A stretch of DNA of 64,000 nucleotides from Nocardioides sp. dk884 (GCF_009557055.1 NZ_CP045649.1:3757501-3821500); one strand, 5' to 3'; shown: positions 18,065 through 27,711, counted from the stretch's first letter. Numbers and translations: made by a program. Notes: generated by a model not told the origin, from the letters alone.

Positions 18065-18095
18065 TTGAGGCCCCGCGCCGACCCGCCGCTACGAT
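18065..18095 (+). promoter_or_regulatory. Possible sigma70-type promoter of cysDN
   Basis: TTGAGG (18065-18070) and TACGAT (18090-18095), 19 bp apart, lie 36 bp before the cysD ATG in the 130-bp gap after the permease gene. The spacing is slightly long, so this is tentative. Confidence 0.3.
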
Positions 18096-18131
18096 GGCCG
18101 CTGCTACCCCGATGAGAGGTCCCCTGTTTTC

Positions 18132-19046
18132 ATGACCGAAACGCATGCCGACTACCGGCTGAGCCAGCTCGACCAGCTGGAGGCGGAGTCGATCCACATC
18201 TTCCGTGAGGTCGCCGCCGAGTTCGAGAAGCCCGTCCTGATGTTCTCGGGTGGCAAGGACTCCATCGTGATGATGCGCCTCGCCGAGAAGGCCTTCTATC
18301 CCGCGAAGATCCCGTTCCCGGTGCTCCAGGTGGACACCGGCTACGACTTCCCCGAGGTCCTCGAGACCCGCGACAACTGGGTGAACCGCCTCGGCGTGCG
18401 CCTGATCGTCGCGAGCGTCGAGGAGGCGATCGCCAACGGCGTGGTCGTTGACGACGGCAAGACCAGCCGCAACCGCATGCAGATCGGCACGCTGCTGCAC
18501 GCGATCGAGGAGAACGGCTTCACCGCCGCCTTCGGTGGCGGGCGCCGTGACGAGGAGAAGGCGCGCGCCAAGGAGCGTGTCTACTCCCACCGCGACGAGT
18601 TCGGCCAGTGGGACCCGAAGATGCAGCGTCCGGAGCTGTGGAGCCTCTACAACGGGCGCATCCACCAGGGCGAGCACATGCGGATCTTCCCGATCTCCAA
18701 CTGGACCGAGCTGGACATCTGGGACTACATCGGTCGCGAGGGCATCGAGATCCCCTCGATCTACTTCTCCCACCAGCGCCGCGTCTTCGAGCGCGACGGC
18801 ATGCTGCTCACGGAGTCGCCGTTCAACCCGTGCCGTCCCGGCGAGGTCGCCGAGGAGCGCACCGTGCGGTTCCGCACCGTGGGCGACCTGACGCTGACCG
18901 GGTGCGTGGAGTCCACCGCCTCGACCATCGAGGAGATCATCGACGAGGTCGCCGTGGCCCGGGTCACCGAGCGCGGCGCCACCCGTGGCGACGACCGGTT
19001 CTCCGAGGCCGCCATGGAGGACCGCAAGAAGGAAGGCTACTTCTGA
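18132..19046 (+). CDS. cysD: Sulfate adenylyltransferase subunit 2
   Basis: A 304-residue PP-loop ATPase subunit that forms adenylylsulfate with CysN. MFSGGKDSIVMMRLA (38-52) is the PP-motif. QVDTGYDFPEVLETRD, FGGGRRDEEKARAKERVYSHRDEFGQWDPK, SNWTELDIWDYI, and the C-terminal RERxxRFSEAAMEDRKKEGYF-type tail are typical. cysN starts inside the stop codon (TGATG). Confidence 0.96.
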   Translation: MTETHADYRLSQLDQLEAESIHIFREVAAEFEKPVLMFSGGKDSIVMMRLAEKAFYPAKIPFPVLQVDTGYDFPEVLETRDNWVNRLGVRLIVASVEEAIANGVVVDDGKTSRNRMQIGTLLHAIEENGFTAAFGGGRRDEEKARAKERVYSHRDEFGQWDPKMQRPELWSLYNGRIHQGEHMRIFPISNWTELDIWDYIGREGIEIPSIYFSHQRRVFERDGMLLTESPFNPCRPGEVAEERTVRFRTVGDLTLTGCVESTASTIEEIIDEVAVARVTERGATRGDDRFSEAAMEDRKKEGYF

Positions 19047-20320
19047 TGGGCACCATCAAGAGCGACAAGATGGACCTGCTGAGGTTCGCCACCGCCGGCT
19101 CCGTGGACGACGGCAAGTCGACCCTGATCGGCCGCCTTCTCCTCGACTCCAAGTCGATCTTCGAGGACCAGCTCGAGGCCGTCGAGGCCACCAGCGTCTC
19201 CAAGGGCTACGACTACACCGACCTCGCGCTGCTGACCGACGGTCTGCGCTCCGAGCGCGAGCAGGGCATCACCATCGACGTGGCCTACCGCTACTTCGCG
19301 ACGCCCAACCGCAAGTTCATCATCGCCGACACCCCCGGGCACGTGCAGTACACCCGCAACATGGTCACCGGCGCCTCCACCGCCGACCTCGGGCTGGTGC
19401 TCGTCGACGCCCGCCAGGGCCTCACCGAGCAGTCGCGGCGCCACGCGGTGATCCTCTCGCTGCTGCGGGTCCCGCACCTGGTGCTCGCGGTGAACAAGAT
19501 GGACCTGGTCGACTTCGACCAGGAGGTCTACAACAAGATCCACGCCGAGTTCACCCAGTTCGCCACCAAGCTCAACATCCCGGACCTCGAGGTCATCCCG
19601 ATCTCGGCGCTCCAGGGTGACAACGTGGTGAACCGCTCGGAGAACATGAGCTGGTACTCCGGCCCCACCCTCATGCACCACCTCGAGCACGTGCACGTCG
19701 CCTCCGACCGCGACCTGATCGACGCCCGCTTCCCGGTGCAGTACGTCGTGCGCCCGAAGTCCGACGAGCACCACGACTACCGCGGCTACGGCGGCATGGT
19801 CGCCGGCGGCGTCCTCAAGCCCGGCGACGAGGTCGTCGTGCTGCCCTCGGGCATGACGTCGAAGATCGCCGGCATCGACCTGTTCGACCGCGAGATCACC
19901 GAGGCCTTTCCGCCCATGAGCGTGACGATCCGTCTCGAGGACGACGTCGACGTCTCGCGCGGCGACATGATCGCCCGGGTCAAGAACGCACCGCAGCCCT
20001 CGCAGGACATCGACGCGATGGTCTGCTGGATGACCACCACGCCGCTCAAGCCGCGGCAGAAGCTGGCCATCAAGCACACCACCCGCACGGCGCGCGCCCT
20101 GGTCAAGGACATCCAGTACCGCTTGGACGTCAACACGCTGCACCGCGACCAGGAGACCAAGGAGCTCGGCGTCAACGAGATCGGCCGCGTGCAGCTGCGC
20201 ACCACCGTCCCGCTGCTGTGCGACCCGTATTCCAAGAACCGCACCACGGGCTCGTTCATCCTTATTGACGAGGCCACCGGCATCACGGTGGGCGCAGGAA
20301 TGATCAACAGCGCGTCTTAA
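19046..20320 (+). CDS. cysN: Sulfate adenylyltransferase subunit 1 (GTPase)
   Basis: A 424-residue translation-factor-like GTPase that drives APS synthesis with CysD. GSVDDGKST (18-26) is G1; G3 is DTPGHVQYTRNM and G4 is NKMDLVD. Domains II and III follow, ending SFILIDEATGITVGAGMI. It lacks the C-terminal APS-kinase domain found in CysNC fusions, which matches the separate kinase fusion at 15192-16970. The ATG at 19046 overlaps the cysD TGA. Confidence 0.96.
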   Translation: MGTIKSDKMDLLRFATAGSVDDGKSTLIGRLLLDSKSIFEDQLEAVEATSVSKGYDYTDLALLTDGLRSEREQGITIDVAYRYFATPNRKFIIADTPGHVQYTRNMVTGASTADLGLVLVDARQGLTEQSRRHAVILSLLRVPHLVLAVNKMDLVDFDQEVYNKIHAEFTQFATKLNIPDLEVIPISALQGDNVVNRSENMSWYSGPTLMHHLEHVHVASDRDLIDARFPVQYVVRPKSDEHHDYRGYGGMVAGGVLKPGDEVVVLPSGMTSKIAGIDLFDREITEAFPPMSVTIRLEDDVDVSRGDMIARVKNAPQPSQDIDAMVCWMTTTPLKPRQKLAIKHTTRTARALVKDIQYRLDVNTLHRDQETKELGVNEIGRVQLRTTVPLLCDPYSKNRTTGSFILIDEATGITVGAGMINSAS

Positions 20321-20332
20321 ATCGAGGCCCTT

Positions 20333-20369
20333 GAGTGGCGCCCCTCCTGTTTGGGAGCGGGCGCCACTC
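20333..20369 (+). terminator. Terminator of the cys operon
   Basis: GAGTGGCGCCC (20333-20343) pairs with GGGCGCCACTC (20359-20369) and is followed by ATATTTCT. It lies 12 bp after the cysN stop. Confidence 0.8.
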
Positions 20370-20471
20370 ATATTTCTGGACTTGGCACACCAGGCCCTAT
20401 CAAGAGAACACATGGTCAGCCCCCGCTACCGAAGCCTCCTCACGGGCCAAGGAACAGTGTCGAGATAGACC

Positions 20472-20494
20472 GGCTCATCCCAATCGAGGGTGTA
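20472..20494 (+). repeat. Left terminal inverted repeat of the ISL3 element
   Basis: Begins GGCTCATCCCAATCGAGGG. It differs from the inverted right end at two positions over 23 bp. Confidence 0.85.
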
Positions 20495-21785
20495 AGAGCC
20501 GGGGCCTGAATCCGCCGGTCTCGAGCAGGCTTCTGGCGATGTAGTTGGTCAGGTTGCGGAAGCCGAGAGCAGAGCCGCGGAGGTGCTCGAGCCTGCCGTT
20601 GATCGCCTCCGTCGGTCCGTTCGATGAGCCGGATCGATCGAAGCAGGCCAGCACGTGAGCCGCGCGCTTGGTCATCGTCTTGCCCAGCGTGGTGATCTCG
20701 ACGAGCGCCTTCGGGACGCCTGTGCTGAGCGCGGCGATCAGCTTCTCCGTCAGCGCGCGCCCCAGGACGCGAACGGGCTCGCGGTAGGCACCGATCATGC
20801 GCTGGCAGATGCCCCGGTCGCCTCGACCTCGACATGGGTATCGGTCGCGAACGGATCGCTCAACCGCTGTCGCTGTTTGTCGGTCAGGAGGGCGGCGCCG
20901 GTGTGCAGGGTGCGCCGGGCGCGGTAGAGAGGGTCGTTCTTGCGGCCGCGGTGGCCGTGCAGGTTCTGCTGGACCGGGCGACGGCAACGGTCCAGGGCGT
21001 CGCCGGCCAGGCGGACCACGTGGAAGGGATCCATCACCGTCACCGCGTCAGGTAGCTCCTCGGTGGTGGCGGTCTTGAAGCCGGTGAACCCGTCCATCGC
21101 GACCACCTCCACCCGGTCGCGCCAGGCCTGGGGACGGGCGGCCATCCACGTCTTGAATGCCTGCTTCGAGCGGCCCTCGACCATGTCGAGGGCCGCGCTG
21201 GACCGGTGCCGTCACGGATCGGCGTCAGGTCGATGATCACGGTCACCTATTTGTCGCCGCGCCTGGTGTGGCGCCACACGTGTTCGCCGACGCCGAGGAC
21301 TCGGAGGCCATCGAAGCGAGCAGGATCCTCGATCGGCACCCGTCTGCCTCGGCCAGGACGGCATCGTTCGCGGTGTCCCACGCGACCCCGAGGCCGCCAG
21401 CGACACGTGCAACAGTGACGTGCCGCACCAGGATCGCCTCGAGTGCCCACCGCAGCCCGCGGCGCGAAAGCTTCGCTCGTGGTTCGGCCCCCGGGCGGTG
21501 TCTTGGCGCCACGCGTGCCCGCACTCGGCGCACCGGTAGCGACGGATCCTGACGACCAGCGTGGTCGGTCGCCACCCGAGCGGCTCCGTGGGCCAAGGTC
21601 CGGGTGACGGTGTCGCGTGGGCGGCCTTCGCAGCCGCAGCGTCGGCAACACTGGTCAGGTTCGGGAACCCGAGACGCCAGCACGGCCCGATCAGACTCGA
21701 TGCGCTGCCCGGTGACCACAAGGCCGAGCTCCTCGAGGGGCCAGACCTTCGTGAGGTCAGGGCACGCGAAGGTAGCGTCAGGCAC
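20475..21785 (-). pseudogene. ISL3-family transposase, multiply frameshifted
   Basis: Reading leftward from 21785, the product runs MPDATFACPDLTKVW, a zinc-finger part CRRCGC and RIRRYRCAECGHAWRQDT, AILVRHVTVARVAGGLGVAWDT (helix-turn-helix), FDGLRVLGVGEHVWRHTRRG (first catalytic Asp), VEVVAMDGFTGFKT and AVTVMDPFHVVRLAGDALD (second Asp), and finally NGPTEAINGRLEHLRGSALGFRNLTNYI (Glu part). These segments fall in different frames and change at least five times, near 21590, 21470, 21330, 21245 and 20810-20980. The gene is therefore dead, although almost every domain is still readable, which implies a fairly recent loss. Confidence 0.85.
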
Positions 21786-21884
21786 GTCGAGGTCTTCCGG
21801 ATGAGGCGTGTGGGAACCTTCATCCTCGGGAGACCTCGACCCCTATCTGGGCACTGACGCGCCGACCACCCCGGAGATGGTCGC

Positions 21885-21907
21885 TACACCCTCAACTGGG
21901 ATGAGCC
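21885..21907 (-). repeat. Right terminal inverted repeat of the ISL3 element
   Basis: Ends CAACTGGGATGAGCC, the inverted partner of 20472-20494. It is followed directly by the 8-mer gataaacc. Confidence 0.85.
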
Positions 21908-22193
21908 GATAAACCCCCGCCTACCCAAGAAAACCACTCCGGGTTCGGCGGTCGCTTACGCAACAGGCCCCGAGCCGACACACTTCGCGGGGGGCGACCT
22001 GACCCGGAGCCTTACCAGTCGGCCGGGCACGAACGGTCGCGGCCCCGGCACGATGCCGGAGACCGCGAGCGTGACCATCAGCGATATCCGACAGTGGTCG
22101 AAGGTGACCACGGGGCGTTCGGCCCTCGTTGCAGGGCCGAAGACGAGCAGTCGCGGCCAGCATGGCGAGGAAATCGAGCGACTCCCTATCCGC
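21908..22193. other. Gap between IS element and polysaccharide operon
   Basis: About 290 bp with the 8-bp target copy at its left end and no coding pattern that I can recognise. Short minus-strand ORFs cross it but lack domain features. It may be the decayed 3' continuation of the polysaccharide operon. Confidence 0.4.
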
Positions 22194-23456
22194 TCAGACC
22201 GTCCGGCTAAGAGAAACGCCACCACCGGACGCACTGGAACGGACGAAGAAGAACCAATATCCAAGCGCTGTACACACATTCCCCAGCATGATGCCCACGC
22301 CGAGACTATGTAGCGAGCCGAAGAACGCGCCTGCAAGACCCGCCGCGATCACGAAAGGGGCACTCACTAAGCGGGCCAACCCAGCGCTCGAACCACTCCG
22401 GGTGGCGCGGAGCCCACTCGACGCCGCAACCCCGAGCGCAGTCGCGATCGCACCTAATCCAAGCCACAACATCACTACCCGCGCGTCGTGCCAGGTCTCT
22501 CCCAACACGAGCTCACCAACCTGATCGGGTAACAGCCAAAGCGCACCCACCAGCACGGCGACGAAGACACCGAGGCCCGCGCCAACTTTCGCTTGGGTGA
22601 CCAAGAGCAGCGAAATGTCACCGCCACGCCTGAGAAGATCCTGCCCCCGAACCGTAAGCACCACCTGTAACCCAGTGAACAAAACGGCCACCGGCCCCAA
22701 GAGGAGCTGCGCGCCGCGGACTGCGCCAAGCACCTCGGTCGAAGCCACGACGGCAGCGACCGCAACGACGGCTTGTCCCGCACCGCTGCCTAGCCCATAC
22801 TCGCCGCAATAGAAAGCCCCAAGACGACCAAACTTGCGAATGTAGCGCAGAGGACTAACTCTCCCCCTAGCCGCCGGCAGAGTGACAAAAGCCAGAATGA
22901 TTCCCAGGACCCCCGCGGCACCACCGGAGACACACCACATTGCAAACCGAAGTGTCGCATCGCCGGGCACAATCCCGAGGACCGAGGCCACCACGTATGC
23001 AAGGTAGAGGGCCACCCAGCCTAAGTCGGCGGAAACCGCTACCCAAACTTTATCGAGCGAGAAGCCCAGGTACCGGGAAACGTCCTGAAGAAGAAGAAGC
23101 GGAAGTGCGCAGGCTAGGATAGTCAGAAAAACAAGATCAAGGACGACCGCGATCACGGCCAACGACACCGAGACGCCGACTGCACCCAACAGACAGCAGG
23201 CCACAGCGTCTCGCGCACTCTGGCCCTTCGAATACCCGCCCGCCGAGTCATCGAACGAACGCGCAGCGATAAGCGTCTCGCCCAAGAAGGACCGCGAGAG
23301 TCCGAGGACGACCGCGTAGACAAGAAGAGCCAGCGAGACCGATCCGAACTCTTCAACCGTCGCGGCAGACGCTACGGCCGCCGTGACCATAAAGTTGGAG
23401 ACAGAAGAGAGTCCCTGGTCGACGACCACCGCCAGCGATCTCGACCTACTCCCCAT
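22194..23456 (-). CDS. Wzx-like polysaccharide flippase
   Basis: A 420-residue integral membrane protein with about twelve hydrophobic segments, starting MGSRSRSLAVVVDQGLSSVSNFMVTAAVA, typical of MATE/MVF-type polysaccharide translocases. It should flip lipid-linked repeat units across the membrane. It is the last gene of the operon; its ATG lies 11 bp inside the end of the polymerase gene. Codon use is visibly less GC-rich than in the cys and rml genes. Confidence 0.75.
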   Translation of the reverse strand: MGSRSRSLAVVVDQGLSSVSNFMVTAAVASAATVEEFGSVSLALLVYAVVLGLSRSFLGETLIAARSFDDSAGGYSKGQSARDAVACCLLGAVGVSVSLAVIAVVLDLVFLTILACALPLLLLQDVSRYLGFSLDKVWVAVSADLGWVALYLAYVVASVLGIVPGDATLRFAMWCVSGGAAGVLGIILAFVTLPAARGRVSPLRYIRKFGRLGAFYCGEYGLGSGAGQAVVAVAAVVASTEVLGAVRGAQLLLGPVAVLFTGLQVVLTVRGQDLLRRGGDISLLLVTQAKVGAGLGVFVAVLVGALWLLPDQVGELVLGETWHDARVVMLWLGLGAIATALGVAASSGLRATRSGSSAGLARLVSAPFVIAAGLAGAFFGSLHSLGVGIMLGNVCTALGYWFFFVRSSASGGGVSLSRTV

Positions 23457-24879
23457 CGGACATCTCACCCTTGTCAACAGGATCAAGAAGCCGGGCCACT
23501 CCGATGGCGGCCACTAAGCAGACCAACAGAATCAGACCACGCGACAGACTCACGACGAGCGGGCGAGACACAAAGAGGTATAACCAGCCACAGCCGACGG
23601 CCGCGATCAGATACTGGAGAGACGGCCTCCCCGCGAGCCATCGCCCCTGCCGGCGGAGAAAGACGCCGACAATTAGCGAACCGATCGCCACCAACCCGGT
23701 GCCCCCTATTAACCAGAGTTCCGCGACGTAGGACGCAGGCAGTCCAGTTTTGACTATTCCGCCAAGAACGACTTTGCGCAGGTCGTAGTCATAGGGCCTC
23801 GGCTTCTCGACACCGAAAGCACTGGGGACAAGCATGATAGGGAACTGCGCAACACGCGACGCGAGTTCGACTGAATCCGGCATGAGATCGCGCCGTACAG
23901 CGATCTGAGCAAAATAGTCAGCGTCCTTGAACTGGTTTGCAACTTGGTCCCCAGTCACATCACTTACACCGGACAGCGCACTCGCTACTGTCCCCTGTCC
24001 GCTGGGCGACTGATTCTGCTTGAAGGCACCAAACAGAAGCATGAACAGCACAAGGGGAACCCCAAGGAGGATCAGTCTTCTACCTGCCCGACGCTCTGTC
24101 GAAACGGACCCTCGAGATCTAAGGCGCGACGTACCCAGCGCGACTATCAGTACCGCAGCCCCCAAAATGGGCAACGTTGACCCCCGACTGCCGGTCGCAA
24201 TACCAGCAGTCGTACCAACACCAATTGTGGCGGCGGCAATGATTTTCGACAGTCGCGGCGAGGCGCCGTTCGCAAGGGCTATGAGCGCAATCATCTGGCC
24301 AAACCAAACAAGCACCATCGGCGAGTGCTGACCCTCAATCTCGGTCCGAATGGTTTTGATGTTCGACAGAGCTGCGCCTAGGCCGCCGGTAGCCTGCAGC
24401 ATCAGCATCGTGCCGAGGGACGTAGTCACGAATCCGACCATGGCGAGTGGCGCACGCACGCTGGGGAGCAAGCGCGGCGGGCGAGTCGGCTTCGCCGGGA
24501 GATGCCAGCCAATGAGAAGAAAGAAGCAGGCCAATAGTACGAGCGGCAGTGCGATCCGCATGCCATCGACCAACGTAGCTTGGGTGATCAGCATCTCCGA
24601 TGAAACTAGATTGGGACGCTGAATCACGACCGCCGGGCGAAGCGCGAAACCAACTAAGAAATAGAGGAGCACAACGATCAACGGCCACCGCTGCACGTCA
24701 AGCGACCAGACAATTGCCCCGAGCGTCAGTACCCCAATAAGCACGGTCAGCCATACGACCTCGTTCGTGCCGCCCGCGAAATTGAACCCAAAGTAGAGTA
24801 GCGAGGCGGCCGCAGCGACCAGCGCGAACACCGCTGTCGCGCTCGGCGTGCGGCTAACCAAAGTGTCAGAACGCCTCAT
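23446..24879 (-). CDS. Wzy-like O-antigen/exopolysaccharide polymerase
   Basis: A 477-residue membrane protein with about eleven to twelve hydrophobic helices and a large external loop in the second half (SPSGQGTVASALSGVSDVTGDQVANQFKDADYFAQIAVRRDLMP). That topology and the genomic partner Wzx identify a Wzy-type polymerase. The primary sequence is not conserved in this class, so the call rests on topology and context. Start and stop overlap both neighbours (ATGA with the glycosyltransferase). Confidence 0.65.
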   Translation of the reverse strand: MRRSDTLVSRTPSATAVFALVAAAASLLYFGFNFAGGTNEVVWLTVLIGVLTLGAIVWSLDVQRWPLIVVLLYFLVGFALRPAVVIQRPNLVSSEMLITQATLVDGMRIALPLVLLACFFLLIGWHLPAKPTRPPRLLPSVRAPLAMVGFVTTSLGTMLMLQATGGLGAALSNIKTIRTEIEGQHSPMVLVWFGQMIALIALANGASPRLSKIIAAATIGVGTTAGIATGSRGSTLPILGAAVLIVALGTSRLRSRGSVSTERRAGRRLILLGVPLVLFMLLFGAFKQNQSPSGQGTVASALSGVSDVTGDQVANQFKDADYFAQIAVRRDLMPDSVELASRVAQFPIMLVPSAFGVEKPRPYDYDLRKVVLGGIVKTGLPASYVAELWLIGGTGLVAIGSLIVGVFLRRQGRWLAGRPSLQYLIAAVGCGWLYLFVSRPLVVSLSRGLILLVCLVAAIGVARLLDPVDKGEMSDGE

Positions 24880-25916
24880 AGCCGGCTTTCATAAAGGGTC
24901 CTGAGACTTGCAGTCTGCTGCTGGTGATAGCGGGCATCTAACGCCGACATGGCGTCCCGTACCGCCTGACGCCAGGCCACAGCGTCCGTAATGACATGCC
25001 ACACGAGCTCAGCGACCTCCTCTGGGGTCCCGCCCAAAGCTGAGACAGGCCTATCGCGCATCGGGGGAATGTCGCGTGCGATCACAGGAAGCCCCGCCGC
25101 CGCAGCCTCCATCACGGAGTAGGGGACGCTCGCTTCCCAGGCCGCAGAGTGGACGTATACGCCACTCGCTTGCATAAGGCTGTGCACGTCCTCACGAGGT
25201 AGCCAACCGAGACACTGAATATTGGGGTGCTCAAGTTCCTCGCTCTGGTTCTTCAACCCACCGATCCAGTAGGCCGTTCCAGACCAGCCTTTCAACACAA
25301 GTGCGTCAACGACACCTCGGAAGAACTTCGGATCTTTTTGCGGACACACCCGTCCCAAGGTGCAGATATCGACCGAGGACGGCTCATTCTTTGGTTCGGC
25401 TATCGACTTTTTATCCCAGTCCGCGGGCGGAAGCATCTTAATCTTGGAGCCCGGATGAATTTCCGCCACTAAACGACCTTCATATGGACCCGCAACGGCA
25501 AACTCGTCCGTAAAGTTAGCAAGAAGTCGTTCGCACCACCAGACAGCTTTGCGCGTCGCGGAGCCGCCCCTCAAATCTGTGCGCAAGAATGCAAAGCAAT
25601 GTGGACTGTACACTCGCTTTACAGATCGATTGCGCACCAATGGCCGGAGCAGTCCGCTAAACGATGAATGGAAATGGACAACGCCAGGCTTTAGGTCCGC
25701 TATTGCCAACCGCAGTGCTCGAATCTGTGACCACGGCCCTCTACCCATCTCGCGCACGTCGACAAACGATGCCCGCCCAGTGCCAATATCGTGCCCCGGC
25801 CGGGCGTACGCCAAGAGGAAGTGTTCCGTCTCCACACCCGAGGAGAGCACGTAGCTCTGGATGGCAGTCGCTACCCCGCCACCATATGCTTCCGCGACGT
25901 GCAATACCTTGACCAC
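24876..25916 (-). CDS. Family 4 (GT-B) glycosyltransferase
   Basis: A 346-residue GT4-type enzyme. VKVLHVAEAYGGGVATAI opens the N-terminal Rossmann domain with its Gly-rich loop. VVHFHSSFSGLL is followed by VYSPHCFAF. The C-terminal donor domain has CTLGRVCPQKDPKF and the E-x7-E region in VHSAAWEASVPYSVMEAAAAGLPVIA. The GTG at 25916 overlaps by one base the TAG of the upstream gene; an in-frame upstream extension lacks family similarity. It should add one sugar to the lipid-linked repeat. Confidence 0.85.
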   Translation of the reverse strand: MVKVLHVAEAYGGGVATAIQSYVLSSGVETEHFLLAYARPGHDIGTGRASFVDVREMGRGPWSQIRALRLAIADLKPGVVHFHSSFSGLLRPLVRNRSVKRVYSPHCFAFLRTDLRGGSATRKAVWWCERLLANFTDEFAVAGPYEGRLVAEIHPGSKIKMLPPADWDKKSIAEPKNEPSSVDICTLGRVCPQKDPKFFRGVVDALVLKGWSGTAYWIGGLKNQSEELEHPNIQCLGWLPREDVHSLMQASGVYVHSAAWEASVPYSVMEAAAAGLPVIARDIPPMRDRPVSALGGTPEEVAELVWHVITDAVAWRQAVRDAMSALDARYHQQQTASLRTLYESRL

Positions 25917-26878
25917 TACGCCTGCCTTAGCCGAAATCGAGGAAGTTTTAACAATGAGTTCACCCGCGGGTCGGGGGGTGCTGCACGGCGCGCACGAAGA
26001 GTTCGCCCAAGTTTCTGCAACACCTGCTTCCATGCTCCAAGGACGTCGCGAATCACGCTGCGGTCCCCTCCTCGCGACCGAAGGAGGACAACGGCAACGT
26101 CCTGCGCAAGGAGAAGTGGAACGATAGCTATCAGTCGCCCACGCGTCAGATGAAGAAGACTGTTGAGGTAGCGCGCCGCGATGATGTTCTGCCTCACCCT
26201 GCCGGTTTTGAAGATCGCCCGCGCCTCCCCGGTACTTGATGAACGCGAGTGAAATGCCACAACTGACTCGTCGAAATGCACGGGAACACCTTCACGAGCC
26301 ACTCTCAATGCCAGGTCAATGTCTTCGCCATAGGTGTCGAAGAGAACGTCGTCGAAGATCGGATTCCCACGCCCTCGCCCCAGCCTGTCGATCAGATCTC
26401 TCGAGAACGCCGGGCACGGCCCAGTCTGTTTGAGCGGGCGCACGGGGGCCGACGGCAGAAAGTGGACGCTGCGCATATCCAGGGATATCCCTATCTTGGC
26501 TCCGTCAATCCTCCCGTCAGTTCCTTCTCCCGAATAGACCAGCGGACTAACCACATCATGGCCACACTCGAAAGACCGAAGGAGGTTCTCGACAAACCGA
26601 TCGTCAAGAATGACATCCGCGTTTAGGGGGACAACTATCGAGCCAGCCGAGCGGGCAACAAGCTGATTCATGCCTGCTGCATAGCCAAGATTATGGGGCG
26701 AAACAGCCAGGTGGCTGAGATTTGGGGTCCCCTCGAGGACGCTCGCAGTGTCGTCTGCTGAAGCGTTGTCTAGTGCCACGACCTCATAGTCCTGGCACGT
26801 CTGACTGCGGAGCGAGTCAAACAGCGGCGGGAGTGTATGGGAACTATTGTAGCCGAGAAGCAGGAAGCTTATGAGCAC
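25916..26878 (-). CDS. Family 2 (GT-A) glycosyltransferase, rhamnosyltransferase-like
   Basis: A 320-residue GT2 enzyme. MLISFLLLGYNSSHTLPPLFDSL begins the fold; DNASADDT binds the nucleotide. NLGYAAGMNQLVARS and PLNADVILDD supply the DXD-like metal site (NAD). YGEDIDLALRVAREG is the acceptor/base motif. WsaF- or WbbL-type rhamnosyltransferases look alike, and dTDP-rhamnose is made in this window, but donor specificity is inferred. It overlaps the upstream kinase-like gene by 10 bp. Confidence 0.83.
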   Translation of the reverse strand: MLISFLLLGYNSSHTLPPLFDSLRSQTCQDYEVVALDNASADDTASVLEGTPNLSHLAVSPHNLGYAAGMNQLVARSAGSIVVPLNADVILDDRFVENLLRSFECGHDVVSPLVYSGEGTDGRIDGAKIGISLDMRSVHFLPSAPVRPLKQTGPCPAFSRDLIDRLGRGRGNPIFDDVLFDTYGEDIDLALRVAREGVPVHFDESVVAFHSRSSSTGEARAIFKTGRVRQNIIAARYLNSLLHLTRGRLIAIVPLLLAQDVAVVLLRSRGGDRSVIRDVLGAWKQVLQKLGRTLRARRAAPPDPRVNSLLKLPRFRLRQA

Positions 26879-27711
26879 GACTCCCCCTTGGCCTTTAGGG
26901 CATACTGCTCAAAGATCCTCCGGCAACGATTAACGTAAAATCGCGCCAGGCCCCGAAAAATAGACTTGCCCCATGAAGGTCCTGCGTAGGAACGAATCCG
27001 GCCATCCAGCTGCGTCTGAAGTTCTCGACGAACCAATTCACAGTCAAAGAGATCCGCGAACTCGTGGCAGGCCCCGAGGACCAATGTCCGGCTGGGTCCG
27101 CGCACCCATCTGCGAACCGGCCTTCCCCAGTTCAGCAATGCCACAGAGACCAGGATCCGCGCGCTAGCTTCGCTCGCAGTCCCGCGATATGCGGGCCCGA
27201 GGTCAAAGAGGACCAGTCTTCCCGCTTCATCGATAGCCGTATTCCGGACTTCGAATCCCTTGAAGCAGATAGCAGATTTACCATCGTCATAGCGACGCTC
27301 TCGAAGGTCAGCGTATGTAAGATCATCTCCAGCGTCCGCGAAGTGATCGAGGGCTCGTCGAAGTCGCAGAAAGTAGTCCGGCCACAGGCCACTGCTTGCA
27401 GTTCTCCGCACACGCTGATCAGGTGTCTCGAGAGACAATTCAGGATAGTAAACCGTGAGATTTTCAGGGTCTTCCTGAACGGGCACGAGAACAGCCGCTC
27501 CATCTGACCCGACAATCCGGCTCGCCATTTTGGCAGATCGCGTTTCGGCCTGGTAGCCGTCGACGTCATTCTTGTCTCTAGCGGTAACGAACTGCTTTGC
27601 GAACAGTCGCTGACCATTAACGTCTGCTCGGGCTATGCGGGACCAGTTTCTCTGTCGACATTCAAAATCGGTTGCACCGGCTTCGAGTAGAACTTCCCTA
27701 AGATGCTTCAT
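26869..27711 (-). CDS. Kinase-like protein in the polysaccharide operon (LPS-kinase/phosphotransferase fold)
   Basis: A 280-residue soluble protein. The middle part resembles protein-kinase-like phosphotransferases: GQRLFAKQFVTAR could hold the ATP-binding Lys, and CFKGFEVRNTAIDEAGRLVLFDLGPAY has the layout of the catalytic loop followed by the metal-binding Asp (N-x10-14-FDLG). Similarity to lipopolysaccharide kinases or aminoglycoside phosphotransferases is only general. It might phosphorylate a sugar or lipid of the repeat unit. It is translationally coupled to the acetyltransferase upstream (ATGA) and GT2 downstream. Confidence 0.5.
   Translation of the reverse strand: MKHLREVLLEAGATDFECRQRNWSRIARADVNGQRLFAKQFVTARDKNDVDGYQAETRSAKMASRIVGSDGAAVLVPVQEDPENLTVYYPELSLETPDQRVRRTASSGLWPDYFLRLRRALDHFADAGDDLTYADLRERRYDDGKSAICFKGFEVRNTAIDEAGRLVLFDLGPAYRGTASEASARILVSVALLNWGRPVRRWVRGPSRTLVLGACHEFADLFDCELVRRELQTQLDGRIRSYAGPSWGKSIFRGLARFYVNRCRRIFEQYALKAKGESCS

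Larger units (their letters stand above)
20472..21907. mobile_element. Degenerate ISL3-family insertion sequence
   Basis: A 1.4-kb element defined by terminal inverted repeats starting GGCTCATCCCA at both ends; the first 23 positions match at 21. The flanking 8-mers are gatagacc (20464-20471) and gataaacc (21908-21915), a 7-of-8 match, the duplication length known for ISL3. It carries one minus-strand transposase gene broken by several frameshifts, so it is inactive by itself. It lies between the cys operon and the low-GC polysaccharide operon. Confidence 0.85.
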
